Below, in pieces: positions 44,601 to 55,767 of a stretch of DNA of 64,000 nt. The first letter of the stretch is position 1. Each line of letters starts with the position of its first letter. The notes under the pieces were generated by a model. It made no database searches. It was not told the DNA's origin and was given only the letters and a program-made list of their open reading frames with translations. Location: positions 363,453-427,452 of the forward strand of contig CAJNDS010002418.1 of NCBI GenBank assembly GCA_905221605.1. Direction: 5' to 3'. The translations under genes were made by a program, and so were the position numbers. This stretch comes from Symbiodinium natans. Its lineage: Eukaryota > Sar > Dinophyceae > Suessiales > Symbiodiniaceae.

Positions 44601-47257
44601 CAATTCCCCCCGCAATACTCACGGAGCACGAAAGACAGCGTTAATCGACCGACTGCTGCTGCCTCGGTGACCCTCGGTGGAACGGGGGCAGCTTAAGGGA
44701 ACATATGATTCCCGCCGCAGTGTAGCTCATGAAAGGGCTGCGCAAGGTTGGCGAACCGGCCCTTTTCAAGATATATGGCTTGCTGCCATTCCACAGACTT
44801 TTCGTATGGGGTTGGTAGGCTCATGGAATCTCCAGGCACATCGCATCCCTAGGTCCTAGTTAGACAGACACGTGTAGGCCCTCACAAGTCACAGGCTTGA
44901 CTTGTGCGAGCAGGTGGAAGAAATATCTTTTGCAGGCTTTGCAGGAGCTTCGTTGAGTTCGTTCTGGGCGTCCTTTGGCCCAGGTCCACTTCGGCATCAT
45001 CTTCTTGTCCGTCTTCGTGACATACGTCTTCATGGCCATGGGTTTCTTCGGGCGAACAGTCGAAGGTGCGAACTTTTGGCGTGTCAAGTGTGCAATGCAC
45101 TGGCAGTATGAAGTCAAACCGCTTGCCCGATCATAACCTACTCTGATGGCCCCCTCAAGCGCCCCTCCAACTATTCGAAGGGCAGTCGAGGGAGTCACGA
45201 GGCGGATCACACAGCTCAGAGGCTCTCAAAGAGGCTCGAAATTGAGTCCACACGGAGAATGAGACTGTCCGGGGCAAAATGGGAGGGAGTCTTGAATCCA
45301 CTGAATATGCTTTCGTTGCGAGTTTTACTCTGCCATTTGTAGCCATCATTGACTAGTAAGGTTGCTTGGGGCTCTTACTAAATATGCTTTTGAACCTTTG
45401 ATTCCCAAAGCGGGCTAGCCTTGGTCATTCAGCACATGCCCTGCCCCGGATGCTGCATGCACTCTCATGACCTACCAGCATGGGCTAGTAGGCCTTACAA
45501 TCCCCTAACCGGCCTAACCAACCCCCTGTAAGGGCCTTTTTAAGGGGTTTTAGGGTACAAATAGCCCATGTAGGTATGAAGGCCGGAGCTTCTGCTGTTT
45601 GCCGCATCCGGGTATGCACCACGCGCGCACGCGCACACCAGACAGCACTACTTTACTACTGCTGTTCCTTGCAAGATGCCGCTGTGCAGGCTATGCAGAT
45701 TTTGGTATGGCCTTCATCACCCTCTTCCGATCATTGATGGGAGATGCAGACTTTGTCTCCATGGAGGATCAAGCTGGTCGAGCTATTGAACCTCTGCCTT
45801 CGTTTGGAACTTTGTGCGCTGTCCCTGAGATTCGTAGATAGGGAGGGAGCCTGTGTTCCAGTGTCAGTGCTTTATTCCCGTGTTGTGGAGTGCACTGGGG
45901 TGAGTCTTTTGGACTGTATTTCAAAGGGTCCCGAAACTTTGACCTTGCTTGATTTTGAACGGCGCGCAGTTGTTGAGCTTGCCCCAATCCCATGCAAATC
46001 CAGGAGACAGGTTTGCATCCTCACGTTCAGAGTTGCTCTAGCTGGCCTTCTTTGTGTGGACATAAAATCAAGACAACCGAGATTGGTTCCTGATGGTCTG
46101 TATTTGCGGTGAGAGCATGTTGAGTTGAGCAAAAAGGTTCTACATCAACACCCCGTACAAAATGCCCTTGTCGTCACGCGTTCCAAGACAAGCGTACCTT
46201 TTTTTATCCTTGCAAGATACCTGATACCTTTTCGGTTTTAGCCGTGCCGAGGCTGTCTGCTTTTGCGTATAGACTGTTGCACGTTGCGAGTGTCGTTGAA
46301 CTGCCATTGCGCCGCAGATTTCATGATCACTTGTCCCAGAAGTCATAGACCCAAAGTCTGCAAACCATGCTTGGCGTTCGATTCAGCTCAGGCGGGTGTG
46401 TTCCACATCTCCTTCATGCTCGGCATGCTCTTGATTCTCCTAAACATGCCTGGCCCTCGGGCAGCAAGTGTGACGAGTTGCTGACCCCACTTGTCTGCCT
46501 CTCTGCAGGCTGATTGCCATCATCATGGACGTGTATGGTGAGACAAAGAGGAGTGTGCCTCTTGCCGCAGTGGAAGGGCTGGTGCCAGAAGTGGCGCCGA
46601 GAGGGTTCCCCCGCATCTGCAGGCTTATGTAGGCTTATGTAGGCATATGTCGGGAAGGGGAGAGCACCAGATGAGAAACGAAGGCGCAGTTCAGTGATCC
46701 CGTTTGGGACGACATAATGGACACGAGCTCAGCTGTTCTTCGTCCTTGCAAGTTCGGCTCGGCTGAACCCTGAGAAGCGCCATCTCACTCTTCTGCGACG
46801 CTAAGGACTTCTTCCAGAGATGGTACCATGCTCGCAAAGGCGCAAAGTGCGCAGGTGTTGAGATGAGATGAATGTAGGTGTTGACTGTGGTTCCAGGCGA
46901 TCGCATTAGCCTCTCACACGCCAAAGACACGTTCATGGCTTATCTGGAAGAGAAGGCTCGGGGACCTAAACAAGTCGGGCTTTCAGGTAGAACCACGGTT
47001 GATCGTGGCATCGTAGCAGGCGGAAGAAGAAGAGGAGGCTGACAGGCTTTCTGAAGTTCCAGCCCTATGGAGCAGAGCACCATGTCAACGTGCAACCAAT
47101 CGTCTCGAAGCCTACAGAGCGCATGTCTTGCGTGACCATCCCATCCGAGGAAGGAAAGACTATGAAGACCAAGAAGTCCATGTTTGTAGAGCTGGAGGAA
47201 AGCCTTGACATCGTGACCACAGAAGATCTCATGAAGAAGGCCTGGGATTGCGACTAG
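38693..47257 (+). CDS. PKD2-like: polycystin-type (PKD2/TRPP) cation channel
   Basis: TRPP channels are six-helix cation channels with a large loop after helix 1. Loop pieces: 38693-38790 (NFAFNGIGTMGHKNYQDV), 38855 on (VNSFTDFYSWL), 39939-40028 (LEDLNEQVDMLETSRWLRAS, then TRRWK), and 40120-40329 (LSFVTYNADFDILTVTDIHF, SRSGRIW), which also holds TM2 (WGLIWEILFFGSITTIFLEE). TM3: 40440-40533 (VWNFVDWCSIIIAYALLG). S4-S5: 44407-44471 (CILLRLFKTFSLQPRLA) and 44532-44570 (VVTRTLWMSFADL). S5: 44984-45065 (VHFGIIFLSVFVTYVFMAMG). Pore and filter: 45690-45772 (GMAFITLFRSLMGDADF). S6: 46392-46447 and 46509 on (LLILLNMLIAIIMDVYGETK). Cytoplasmic exons: about 46775-46840 (SAISLFCDAKDFFQRWYHAR), 46897 on (DTFMAYLEEKARG) and 47020-47257 (SLDIVTTEDLMKKAWDCD, TAG). 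TM1 and part of TM3-S4 were not found. Confidence 0.8.
39373..39434. repeat. (TA)n-rich microsatellite
   Basis: TGTGTATATATACC followed by two AT/TA runs (about 39396-39411 and 39421-39432). Inside the channel gene, presumably in an intron. Confidence 0.85.
41874..42070. repeat. two-copy direct repeat, offset about 139 bp
   Basis: TGCGTGTGTGAATCAACAAG at 41886 recurs as TGCGTGTGTAAATCAACAAG near 42025. Both are followed by an A/G-rich stretch (GGAAAAGAAGAAGAGGA). A second pair shares GGCCTTTATGTCGCC (about 41757 and 42194). Confidence 0.85.
42361..42412. repeat. (AAAT)n / (AT)n microsatellite
   Basis: TAAATAAATAAATAAATAAA followed by ATATATATATACACATACAC. Confidence 0.9.
43279..43350. repeat. 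minisatellite, G/C-rich unit of about 27-28 nt
   Basis: Two and a half units built on GGTTGGGCACTCCAGGGACA, with CTCC between units. Confidence 0.8.
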
Positions 47258-47397
47258 GCTTGGGCAAGGGTAAGCCCACAGGCCGAACAGCTTCCCAGGA
47301 GTTCCCACTGCTTCCCTTTCTTGCATGCTGCTAATGAATTTTGAAATGAGGGGTAATGCCATTTCTCGGCAAGCCCTAAACTTATGGTAAAATTGTG

Positions 47398-48819
47398 GAG
47401 GTAAAGATGAGCGAAGATCAAGCCTGGGATTCGATTCTCCAAGCGGTGAAATGGTTCGCCGAGTCCTGAGCTGAACTTGACGAGTGTCGAGTCGTGATGA
47501 GTACAGTGTTTTGACAAAACTGCACCGGAAGCGTTAGGGCTCTGGCTCCACAAGGGCTCCACAATGACACCCTTGTCCTTGCCAGTATGTTTGGCAGGAG
47601 AAGAATGCTGACATGGATGTTCCAACAGTGGAGGTCTTGCGAGGCAAATCAGTCCGTAGATGCTGCATTGCACTTCGTTAGGAGGAGCTGTTGCGAATTG
47701 CGTGCCTTCTTACGCCGAGCACTCCCCTGGAGTTGCATTGCTAGTTTGTTGTTCGTTCCAGTATATCTTAGCATGGAAATCTGTGCAAGTTTTATGCATG
47801 CCATGAAGCCAGTGAAGATTGAATGCCAGTCGCATGGGAAAGCAACGATTTTGCCCGCTGTGCTCTGGTCGAGCATGCTTTTTTTACTTCCTGTGATGGA
47901 CAGGTGTTCGACAGCTGCACCCGGGAAGCAAGATAAGCCAAGAAAGCCCCGAAGTCGTGCGAAGTGGGCCCTAAAGCATCCTAAACGTCCTTTGGCCTGA
48001 GCCCTGTCAAGCCAGAGGCAGCAGAAATTTGGCTGCAGCCCACAACTGCCGCAGTCGAGTACTGACCTTCTCTCCATCGAGGTGCCCTTAGGGCTTGGCT
48101 TCTCAGGAAGTTTAGGGTTTATTTAGGGTTTGAGTATGCTGAGTTTTTTTGCTTTTGGGGAGGTACCCTCGGGAATAGCTTTTCATCGTCTCGTCACAGA
48201 AATTTTCTGAACAACCCCACGTGTGAGGTAAAGGCGAGTACACGGTCTGCCCTTTGTCTTGCCAGCCTTGTTGCAGGAATTGGAGGATTCGACTGGGCCA
48301 TCACAGTCAGAGCAAGCAGCGGAGGCAGGACCCCAGTTCGCCATGACCGTGATCTGCTTTCAATGTATGCTATTATTTGCTAGGGCTTGTTGTTGCATGA
48401 TCTGCAGAGGCTGATCCCCTGGTGCGTGCAGCCGTGGGGTGCAGCCCTTACAAGAGCCTACCAGTGATGGTACACCCTTCGTTCTTTTTCTGTTCTGCTT
48501 AAGCCAACGGGCCACGTGCGGTACGGAGGCCAGACCTCCGCACTCTCTTGGCGGATGGTCTGAATCGGGTGGAGTTGGAGGGCGGCTTGTCGATGCGTGG
48601 CCGCCTCAGCGTGTAAACCCAAAATCGGCGGTTGACACGCAACATCACGCAACTGAAAGCATGAGCAAAAATGTGAGCTCAGTAGGCCACCTGACCCCTC
48701 TACAAGGTGCGAAGAAGATGGTTTCACAGCTTTTGGATACGGCCCAAACAATTCTGGAGGAGGAAGGAGTTGAGAAGAGGCAGACGCATCTGGTGCCTAA
48801 TTTAATCTTGACCAGGTAG
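47398..48819 (+). CDS. candidate C-terminal exons of the channel gene or a following gene
   Basis: 47407-47469 reads KMSEDQAWDSILQAVKWFAE. About 47587-47650 reads WQEKNADMDVPTVEVLRGK. About 48272-48365 reads LQELEDSTGPSQSEQAAEAG, then PQFAMTVICFQ. About 48615-48819 reads GAKKMVSQLLDTAQTILEEE, then GVEKRQTHLVPNLILTR. Acidic, helical pieces in the same orientation as the channel; polycystins often have a coiled coil after S6. Assignment is inferred, and stops between the pieces require splicing. Confidence 0.35.
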
Positions 48820-49339
48820 AGACAAATAGGTACCGCTGATTCCCTGTGAGGCTTTAATCCATGGCTGAGCACGAGATGCCAGGCAGTTCCAACAGTGATG
48901 GCCAACTGGGTCTGTACAGATCTGTCCTTCCAAGTTGTGCGAAGCACGACGTGCACTACGACATTTTCACCATACAAAGTTTCCAGTCCTGAGTGAAGTT
49001 GGTACCTTTTCAGGATCAATGTGATGCACTGCTCAAGCAGCGCCTCATCTGGACGTATACATCCGTGGATTGCTCCTGCCCCGAATGTTTAAGAGGTTCA
49101 CCATGAAGACGTGGTGCAACTACGGTGCAGGCTGTTGCACGGTCTGCAGCGCATGCGCTAATGAAAAGTGCCAGCGTGCATCCCCCTGAAGCAGGCTTGT
49201 TGAGTGGACATGTGTGGTAAAAGGTTGTTCTTTTTGCCAGACGGGCAGGTGCCATGTCGCAGATGGGATATGTCTCCACCGCCTCCTGAACCACCAAGGC
49301 GAGCTGCGGATCTCGATGTTTGGATTGTTGTCAGTATCA

Positions 49340-49525
49340 TCAAGATTCAAGACATGTGAAGATGAGCAGGCCTTCACAAGCAATGCCAATTGAAGCAACG
49401 CCAATGACGCTGTGGCAAATGCCCGTGCTGCCCCTGATCAGCAACGAGAGCTTCTCAAACACAAGCTTCCAACTTGAGGTCCTGTACACACCCCGCCCAC
49501 TCAATGTTGGGCCAATGACGAAGGT
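49340..49525 (+). CDS. possible exon, unknown protein
   Basis: The frame reads SRPSQAMPIEATPMTLWQMP, then VLPLISNESFSNTSFQLEVL and YTPRPLNVGPMTK, ending at a GTGTGA donor. No domain recognised. From 48830 to 49330 and from 49530 to 50100 I see nothing convincing. Confidence 0.35.
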
Positions 49526-50123
49526 GTGAGAGATTATGAGAGCCCATGCTGGCCAGATGACCCTCTTAGAGGTTGCATAGTTACATAGCCGCTAACCGAG
49601 TATTTGTAGCTGCTACACTGCATGTTTACAGCTTGGCGTGTTACCTGGCCAGCGCATGTAGCCTGTGCATGTCTTGCATCGACATGGCCGTCAGTGGCTT
49701 GGCATATGAGTTTTAGCTCCATTCAAGCGGGAGCCCTTGCTCGCTGAAGTCCATCGATGGCCGTAGGTAGGACCGGCCGAAGTGGCCATCTCCCGAAGCA
49801 TAGGCTTTGAAGTCGATGGCGATGATGGTAACACACGGAAAACTCCTACTTGTTACTGGTTGCTGCCTCCAAGGATCTCCAAGGCCTGTGCGCTTGGTTG
49901 TATTCTAGACTTTAGGTGAGTTGCGTGAGGGGAGCATGTGGGCCAACGTGGGCCTTCCAGCCCCTGAGTTGCTAAGTCTGGCAGTGTGTGACTGTTAGTC
50001 ATTGAGTTGTTTGGCAGAGGCCCAGGCAGCGGTTTTCTTCACAAGCCTGCATCCCCACTATTCCCCACTCAGCCGCTCGACGCTGCCATGCCCTGATGTT
50101 ACGCGCACACTGCGCGCGACCAG

Positions 50124-50309
50124 TGCTATATCTTCGAAGGAGGGCATATTGCAGCGCTGCGAAAACAAGGAGCACAAGGAGCCATGCTTTCTTCTTATCA
50201 AGTCGCTCCGGTGCAACCACCCTCAAAGGCATTGTGGACTCGGCACCTGGGCAAGGCTCAAACTGCCTTGTCCCATGCGGCAGAGCATGAACTCATGGTC
50301 AGCATTTAG
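50124..50309 (+). CDS. exon of an unknown protein
   Basis: After GCGACCAG the frame runs 61 codons to TAG 50307-50309: CYIFEGGHIAALRKQGAQGA, MLSSYQVAPVQPPSKALWTR, then HLGKAQTALSHAAEHELMVS. A competing 134-codon plus frame spans the region but is Cys- and Ser-rich and less natural. Family unknown. From 50310 to 51380 only simple sequence (C14 at 50608-50621) and TTTAGGG words are seen. Confidence 0.4.
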   Translation, partial: CYIFEGGHIAALRKQGAQGAMLSSYQVAPVQPPSKALWTRHLGKAQTALSHAAEHELMVSI

Positions 50310-51476
50310 TATCGAAACAGCAACCGTCTGGAAGAGAGCAGAATGTTCCGCAGAATTCACAACTCGGCCACATTACCTTAACGAGCCTTGGGCAAGTTCA
50401 GCCTGACATCTTATGAATCCTGATGTCGTTGCGGAGGCGGGACATCGGTCCTAGTGTATGGTGGGCTATAGGGTTTAGGGTTGAGGGTGTTTGTGATAGC
50501 GGTGCAAGGTGTATCAGGATGCAGGCAGATGGGTGAATGCCAGTCTGGGCACTCCGTGTCACACGAAGTGAGGTCTAACAAATGCCCCCGTAACTGTCCA
50601 CCGCCGGCCCCCCCCCCCCCCGCCCGTGCTGAACCTTGGGGGGCCCCTCATTATCTTCCGGGGAGGCGCTAGCGACTGCAGCGCTGGGAGCGGAAGTGGA
50701 CAAGAGTGAGCCATTGGAGGCTGCCACGGCTTTGTGGTTGTGGCTCGGGAAGGGCTGCAGACCGCTGGGTTTATTTAGGGTTGGGGAGTTGCAGGGTTTC
50801 GTAGCTTTAGTAGTTTAGAGCCTCCAGCAGGGTCCAGGGTCTGTCGCGCAGCAAGTTCCAGCACAAAACCCAGCCTCGACCCTCAAGGCACTCTGGCGCA
50901 CTCTGCAGAGTCATTGTTTGCTGAGTGTATGTTTCTCGCTGCTATTCTGCATTGACACGAACGTCATGGGTAAAGTCACGAATATCCCCACTTTTTCGGG
51001 TTTTTGACCGTCTCAGGATAGGCTAGCAATGGCTAACATATACCTGCCATAGTCATGCACATTTCATGCAGCCTGCATCACCCTGCCATTGTGGCAGATA
51101 ATTTAAGAGGTGATTCTTGCGCGCCTGGATGCTTCCAAGCACCAAACGCTTCTGCCTGGCCAGTGCCCCTCGGAGGCGCGTGGCAAGAATCTGCATGGAT
51201 TGATGGGTGAAGGGTAAGGCATCCCGAGAACATGGCAGCATAGTGCTCGGTGATTCCGGCTGCTCCCAGCACGATCACCCCGAGAATAACAAAGCACACT
51301 CACCCCAGACGGACGAAGAAACCACACGCACTGGAAACTAATTTGCACCACTTTCTGGCGTTCGTTCGTTAGCCCTGATCGAGTGCTTACTACAATGGCA
51401 TTTGTTCAGATGAGGCAAGCGAATCGTCGGTATTTGCCGTTACGCGCGTACCTCAGAGGAGCTGACGCGAGATGGA

Positions 51477-52393
51477 ATGTACTTAAACATGTCCTTCAAA
51501 AGGTACTTACAACTATTCTTCGTTTCACAGAGGACTGTAGTTTACACTTCGGGGCAGGACTCGAGGGAGCGGCCTGGCAAGACACCCAAAGCCCTTCTCG
51601 CCGGCCCGCACCACTGGGGGCGCCTTCCGGAGCTCAGGCGGAGGGGTTTTATTGCTACCTTAGGGCCCCAATGCGTTTCAGGGGTGTTTAGGGTTTTTAA
51701 TTTGGGTTTACAGACAATGCGTCTTTGGCCGATATGTACTTTTGGCCATGCTCATGCATGCAGAATGGACATGGTGCTGTTTGCATTTGAATTCGACTTG
51801 CACAAGAAGATGAACACACGAATTGAATGTGGTGTAGCTTCCTATAGAATGTTTGGACATCTTCAAGGGCGTTGTGCAGGGATGCTGAAGAGTCTTGCCC
51901 TCGCAGCTTCTGATTCATCTGTTGCCAGTTGCAGCAGCCGTAGCAGTATCTTGAATGCGTGCAAGAAGGACCTTCACCAACACGGAGCCATCGTAGCCAT
52001 AGTACGGCCGACTTGCTGCTTAGATTTCCCAAGCAGACCATCGGTGAGCAAGCCTCTTGGAAACAACAGTCTAAGTCCAAGTTCATCGCGGAAGTCCCCC
52101 CGAGAAAACGAAGCTTTTCTTTTGCCAGCTCGCCGTTCAAAGCGCACGTCGGCGAAGCCCTGCGCTGGTAGCTCCTGGTTCTCAACTTGCGCTGAGATCT
52201 TGCAGGTCACTTGCCCCATCGTGACCTCACCGCCTGGGAGCAGCAAAAGGCCATCACGCCTGCGCGCCAAGTTTCTGAACTTTCTTGAAAGCCCATGAAG
52301 CTGTTGGGCTACCTTTGCATGTTTTGGAAGCATGCCCAAGGCCTGAGAGAAGTTGGAGTCAGTCTGCGCAAAGCTTAGCAGTCGGCTTGTCAA
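51477..52393 (+). CDS. long overlapping open frames, orientation uncertain
   Basis: The plus frame 51477-52298 (273 codons) includes SLALAASDSSVASCSSRSSI and NNSLSPSSSRKSPRENEAFL. A second plus frame, 51959-52171, includes STADLLLRFPKQTIG before a GTGAGC donor. Minus frames 51974-52393 (GKRKASFSRGDFRDELGLRL) and 51697-52185 are also natural. Plus is preferred only because all secure genes here are plus. No domain recognised. Confidence 0.3.
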
Positions 52394-52750
52394 TGCTGTG
52401 GCACGAGTGCAGCCACTTGCCTCCTTCGAAGCTTGCTCGATCGCCAGCTACGGTAGCCTTGCAGCGACTATGTGCTGTCGATTGCGCGCACGTAGGCCAT
52501 GACCTGCGTTGCGCATGGTGGCTCGGCCTGATCCTGAGCTGCTGTGCGATACCTTGCACACATTCAGATCGTATGATCCTGTGCAGTGGAACCATGTATG
52601 GGACAAACAATCCTGAAATGAGTCCATATCCGCACCTTCATCGCCGTTTCGAATGAGAGCGGCGCAGACACAGAGCTGGTTCCTCAGTACTCGTATCCTC
52701 AGTCAACAACAGCACAGTATGAACAAACAAACAGGTTCCCTACAGTTCGT

Positions 52751-52951
52751 GTGATGGCGTTCCTTGTCGTGTGCTACCTAGCTGAGCTGCCTAGCTCAGG
52801 TCAAGGCTTCCTTGCCCCCTCCAACTCGCGTGCTGAGACCTCGAACTCCAGATTGTTGGGACACTGTTGTTCGGTGCCTTTCTATGAGCATGTGCTAGAC
52901 AGAATACTTGTGAGGCAAACGAGTTTGCTGATGTTGACGATCGAGTGCTGA
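52751..52951 (+). CDS. possible first exon with hydrophobic start
   Basis: ATG at 52754 opens MAFLVVCYLAELPSSGQGFL, a signal-peptide-like start, followed by APSNSRAETSNSRLLGHCCS. Upstream 52285-52656 is another open plus frame (LCAVDCAHVGHDLRCAWWLG). Unsupported by any motif. Confidence 0.25.
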   Translation: MMAFLVVCYLAELPSSGQGFLAPSNSRAETSNSRLLGHCCSVPFYEHVLDRILVRQTSLLMLTIEC

Positions 52952-53049
52952 TGAGGCCTACAAGGGTCTACAGGAAAATCCTTACCAGACTTTGATGTCA
53001 TGATGTGCAGGGAAGCCTCGCCACACGACGTTTTGGATGCATAGCAGAC

Positions 53050-53215
53050 ATACTTGCATCCATGGACGCATGCATCTACATTACATGCGCATGCACACAC
53101 ATGCACCCATATACACACGAGAGGATATGTACACGCATGCACACATACATGCATGAATGATGCATGCATACACGAATGCAAGCGTGCACGCATTCTGCAT
53201 GCAGTTTTTTCATGC
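53050..53215. repeat. ATGCAC/CATGCA-type cryptic repeat
   Basis: About 160 bases dominated by CATGCA, ACACAC and TGCATG words in irregular order, self-complementary in part. Confidence 0.85.
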
Positions 53216-53261
53216 TGTATGCATAGTTTCCGGCTTCGTTTTCCCTCACCTTTCCCGGCAG

Positions 53262-53470
53262 TATCTCGGCTAGCCATGTCGCAGCCTTCCTCGGCGGTGG
53301 CAGGGCTCTCACGTCAGCTTTGCTGGGAGCTGCACCGACTCGCATAAGGAGGAACCGTGGATACAACAAGATGCCGCAAGCAACCCGCCGCCTGAGCTTT
53401 TCATGAGATCGAGAAGGCAGCCGATAGGCCCGATAGGCGATGCTCTGGACCTGGCTTGGGTCAGGCGATA
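53262..53470 (+). CDS. possible exon, unknown protein
   Basis: After CGGCAG the frame reads SASHVAAFLGGGRALTSALL, then GAAPTRIRRNRGYNKMPQAT. In the next frame, 53350-53472 reads PPPELFMRSRRQPIGPIGDA. The Ala/Leu/Arg start could be a plastid or mitochondrial leader, but this is inference. Confidence 0.3.
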
Positions 53471-53554
53471 ACGGCAGACGAGGCGGGGTACCCTATGCCC
53501 TCCGCTCGCCTTTCGCTTCCGGCTTACCGGAATCATGAAAGACGTGCTCGTTCT

Positions 53555-53665
53555 TGGCCTGATCTGCCGTATGCGAGTGTGCGGGTGCGTTGCTAGTTTG
53601 GGTACGCCTGGCCTGATCTGCCGTATACTGGTGTGCGGGTGCGTTGCTAGAGTGTTGCTAGTGTG
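53555..53665. repeat. two-copy tandem repeat, unit about 54 nt
   Basis: TGGCCTGATCTGCCGTAT ... GTGTGCGGGTGCGTTGCTAG ... GGGTACGCC occurs twice in a row with a few changes. A 12-base GAGTGTTGCTAG insertion lies in the second copy. Confidence 0.85.
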
Positions 53666-54075
53666 GGTACGCCTTTTGCAGCAAGGCATGTGATGTAGAC
53701 ACACTCGTTTGTGTATTGTTATGTTGGCAGGTGTCAAGGTTTGAACCGAATGAATCTGCATGAGACTGTAGTTGTTTATTTTCAATTTCCTTTCGCACAC
53801 GTACTAGTTACTAAGCAGCGATCCAAGTATGAAAGTAACTGCACGCTCTGCTAGAAAGCATGCATGTGGCTACACAGTGGGCAAGTTATGTGCTTTCATA
53901 GGCTGGACTGAGATTTCTGGAGCACTATCCGTAATTCGAGCAAGTGTCTCAGGTGTCCATCACCAGCGAGGCTCCAGCAAGGCAAGCCTTTCCTTCGCCG
54001 TGTCTGCTTCCCTGTCCTAATCTGCATCGCACCCTGCCTTCATCGGAGGCTTCCAGCCGAAGGCTTCTTGCCCCA

Positions 54076-54176
54076 ATGTGTGTATGTGTGTGTATGTGTG
54101 TGTGTGTAATGGTGTGTGTCTCTGTGTGTCTTTGTGCCTCTGTGTCGATGTCTCTGTCGGTGTCTGCGCGTCTGTC
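54076..54176. repeat. GT-rich microsatellite (GTGTATGTGT, TCTGTGTG)
   Basis: About 100 bases of GT repeats decaying into TCTGTGTC/TCTGTC words, intronic or spacer. Confidence 0.9.
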
Positions 54177-54179
54177 TGC

Positions 54180-54668
54180 CTGAAGCTTTCGGAAAGATTT
54201 CGGGAAATCCTGTTCCAAGGCCGCACAGGACCACCAGGAAGGCCAGGGCCCGACCACGGGGACAAGGCAGACGTCAAACGTACTTGGCGCATTGACACAT
54301 CTTGACACATCTGTCTTTCCGGTGAAACCACTAGGACCGCCGGGATCTCCAAGCATGGACCTTCGGCTGGTGGTCCGTTTGCAGGACGTCTGTGGCCTCA
54401 GTGTGCAGAAGCGACCGATGCAACAGCAGCCTTGAGAAAAGAGAATGTTCTCAGAAATTGGCCCTCCAAGCTCACCGATGCTAGTTGGTGCAAGCGTTTC
54501 TGCCGAAAGTTACCTAGGTCGTGCGGTGCACGACCGCAGCAACGCGGCAAAGGCATGGCGAAGCAAAGCCGACGCGGCCGCCCGTCGCCTCAGAAGTTGG
54601 ACTCTGCCATGAGGATCCATGAGGCCCTTTGTCAACTGATGTCTCCCTTTGGCAGATGTCGCTGTTAG
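54180..54668 (+). CDS. exons with short collagen-like Gly-Pro-Pro motifs
   Basis: 54182-54280 reads KLSERFREILFQGRTGPPGR, then PGPDHGDKADVK. 54321-54436 reads VKPLGPPGSPSMDLRLVVRL, then QDVCGLSVQKRPMQQQ. 54523-54616 reads RAVHDRSNAAKAWRSKADAA, then ARRLRSW. The last has overlapping open frames. Soluble charged protein, unrecognised; the two GPPG motifs lie in neighbouring exons. Confidence 0.4.
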
Positions 54669-54827
54669 GCCTCCTCCTATAATTACCTCGGGCCCGCTGC
54701 GAATGGGCTTGCCACCCAGTCACATCATGTCACACCCAGATGCAGCTGCGCATGGTCGCGCTACGATTCTACGCCTGGAGAGGCCTCCTTTGCCCGAACT
54801 TCACCCGCTTTGGAGTTGACATCCGAG

Positions 54828-55008
54828 CGCTGTGCTCACCGCTTTTCCGATGGCCAAGCCATCTGGCGGCTTCATGGAGCACGCGCGTGGCGCGTTTAGT
54901 GAGAGAGAGACCGCTCTGGGAATGCGTGCATTCAGGCTGCGTGCTTGCGCACCATTGGGATCCCATCCAGAACCCTGGCGCGAAGGAACAGTGCTCATCA
55001 AAGAATAA
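54828..55008 (+). CDS. exon of an unknown protein, 3' end
   Basis: After CCGAG the frame runs 59 codons to TAA 55006-55008: AVLTAFPMAKPSGGFMEHAR, GAFSERETALGMRAFRLRAC, then APLGSHPEPWREGTVLIKE. Very coding-like and balanced. A parallel plus frame of 115 codons over the same DNA is less natural. Confidence 0.45.
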
Positions 55009-55222
55009 CTGGCAGAGATGCGGATCTTCTGGCACACGGCGTGCTCGCGCGATGTTGTTGTTTGCCGAAGCCGCCTTGGCAAAGTAATGCGACGTCGACG
55101 TAGGCAGAAGAGGTTTGCATCGTAGTGATCAGGTGATCTGTCAAAGTTCTACGTAGTTTTGATTCCAACATACAGAAGTGAAAGGCTAGAGGCCCGAATC
55201 CCATGTCGACTTATGTCTTGAT

Positions 55223-55600
55223 ATGCGTAGGCCCAAAGCCCAAAGCACAAGCTCGCGGTCCTCCTCGCGCCTGCCACATGCGGCTTGCGAAGCCCACGTT
55301 TCCCGGTGCCGAGGTTGGCTTTGTTGCAATCTGGTGGTTCAAAGTTTGCTTTGGCTTGAGCTGGAATTATGCCTTTTGTTTGGCGCGTGGTTCATCTACA
55401 GCCGACAGCTATCTCTCTTTCCCATGAGAGTCGACTTGTTTTCCAGGGCCATGGCTTTGGCTCGCCAGCTGCGGCGGGGCCTAGCAGGCAGCGCCGTGGC
55501 AGAGGAGAGTGTGTGCTTGAGGCTATGGAGTCCTGTACAGACTTAAGCAGACATGTGCAGACTGATTTCCAGGCCTGGGAGCGTACGCCTTGTGCCTACT
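55223..55600 (+). CDS. possible exons, unknown protein
   Basis: 55230-55425 reads RLAKPTFPGAEVGFVAIWWF (hydrophobic), then KVCFGLSWNYAFCLARGSST. 55448-55602 after TTCCAG reads GHGFGSPAAAGPSRQRRGRG, then ECVLEAMESCTDLSRHVQTD. Frames change between them. Confidence 0.35.
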
Positions 55601-55767
55601 AGGCATTCTACTCGGTCTGTGCCTCACACAACTGCAAGCATGCGCAACCGAGCAAAAGATCGGAGAATAAACAGAGCTGAGGTTGTGTGAACCGCCCTGC
55701 TTGTGAGGTCCTTCCGGACATCTCGGAGGAATGTTTGGACCTTTCATTGTCTTGGAGCCCAGGATAG

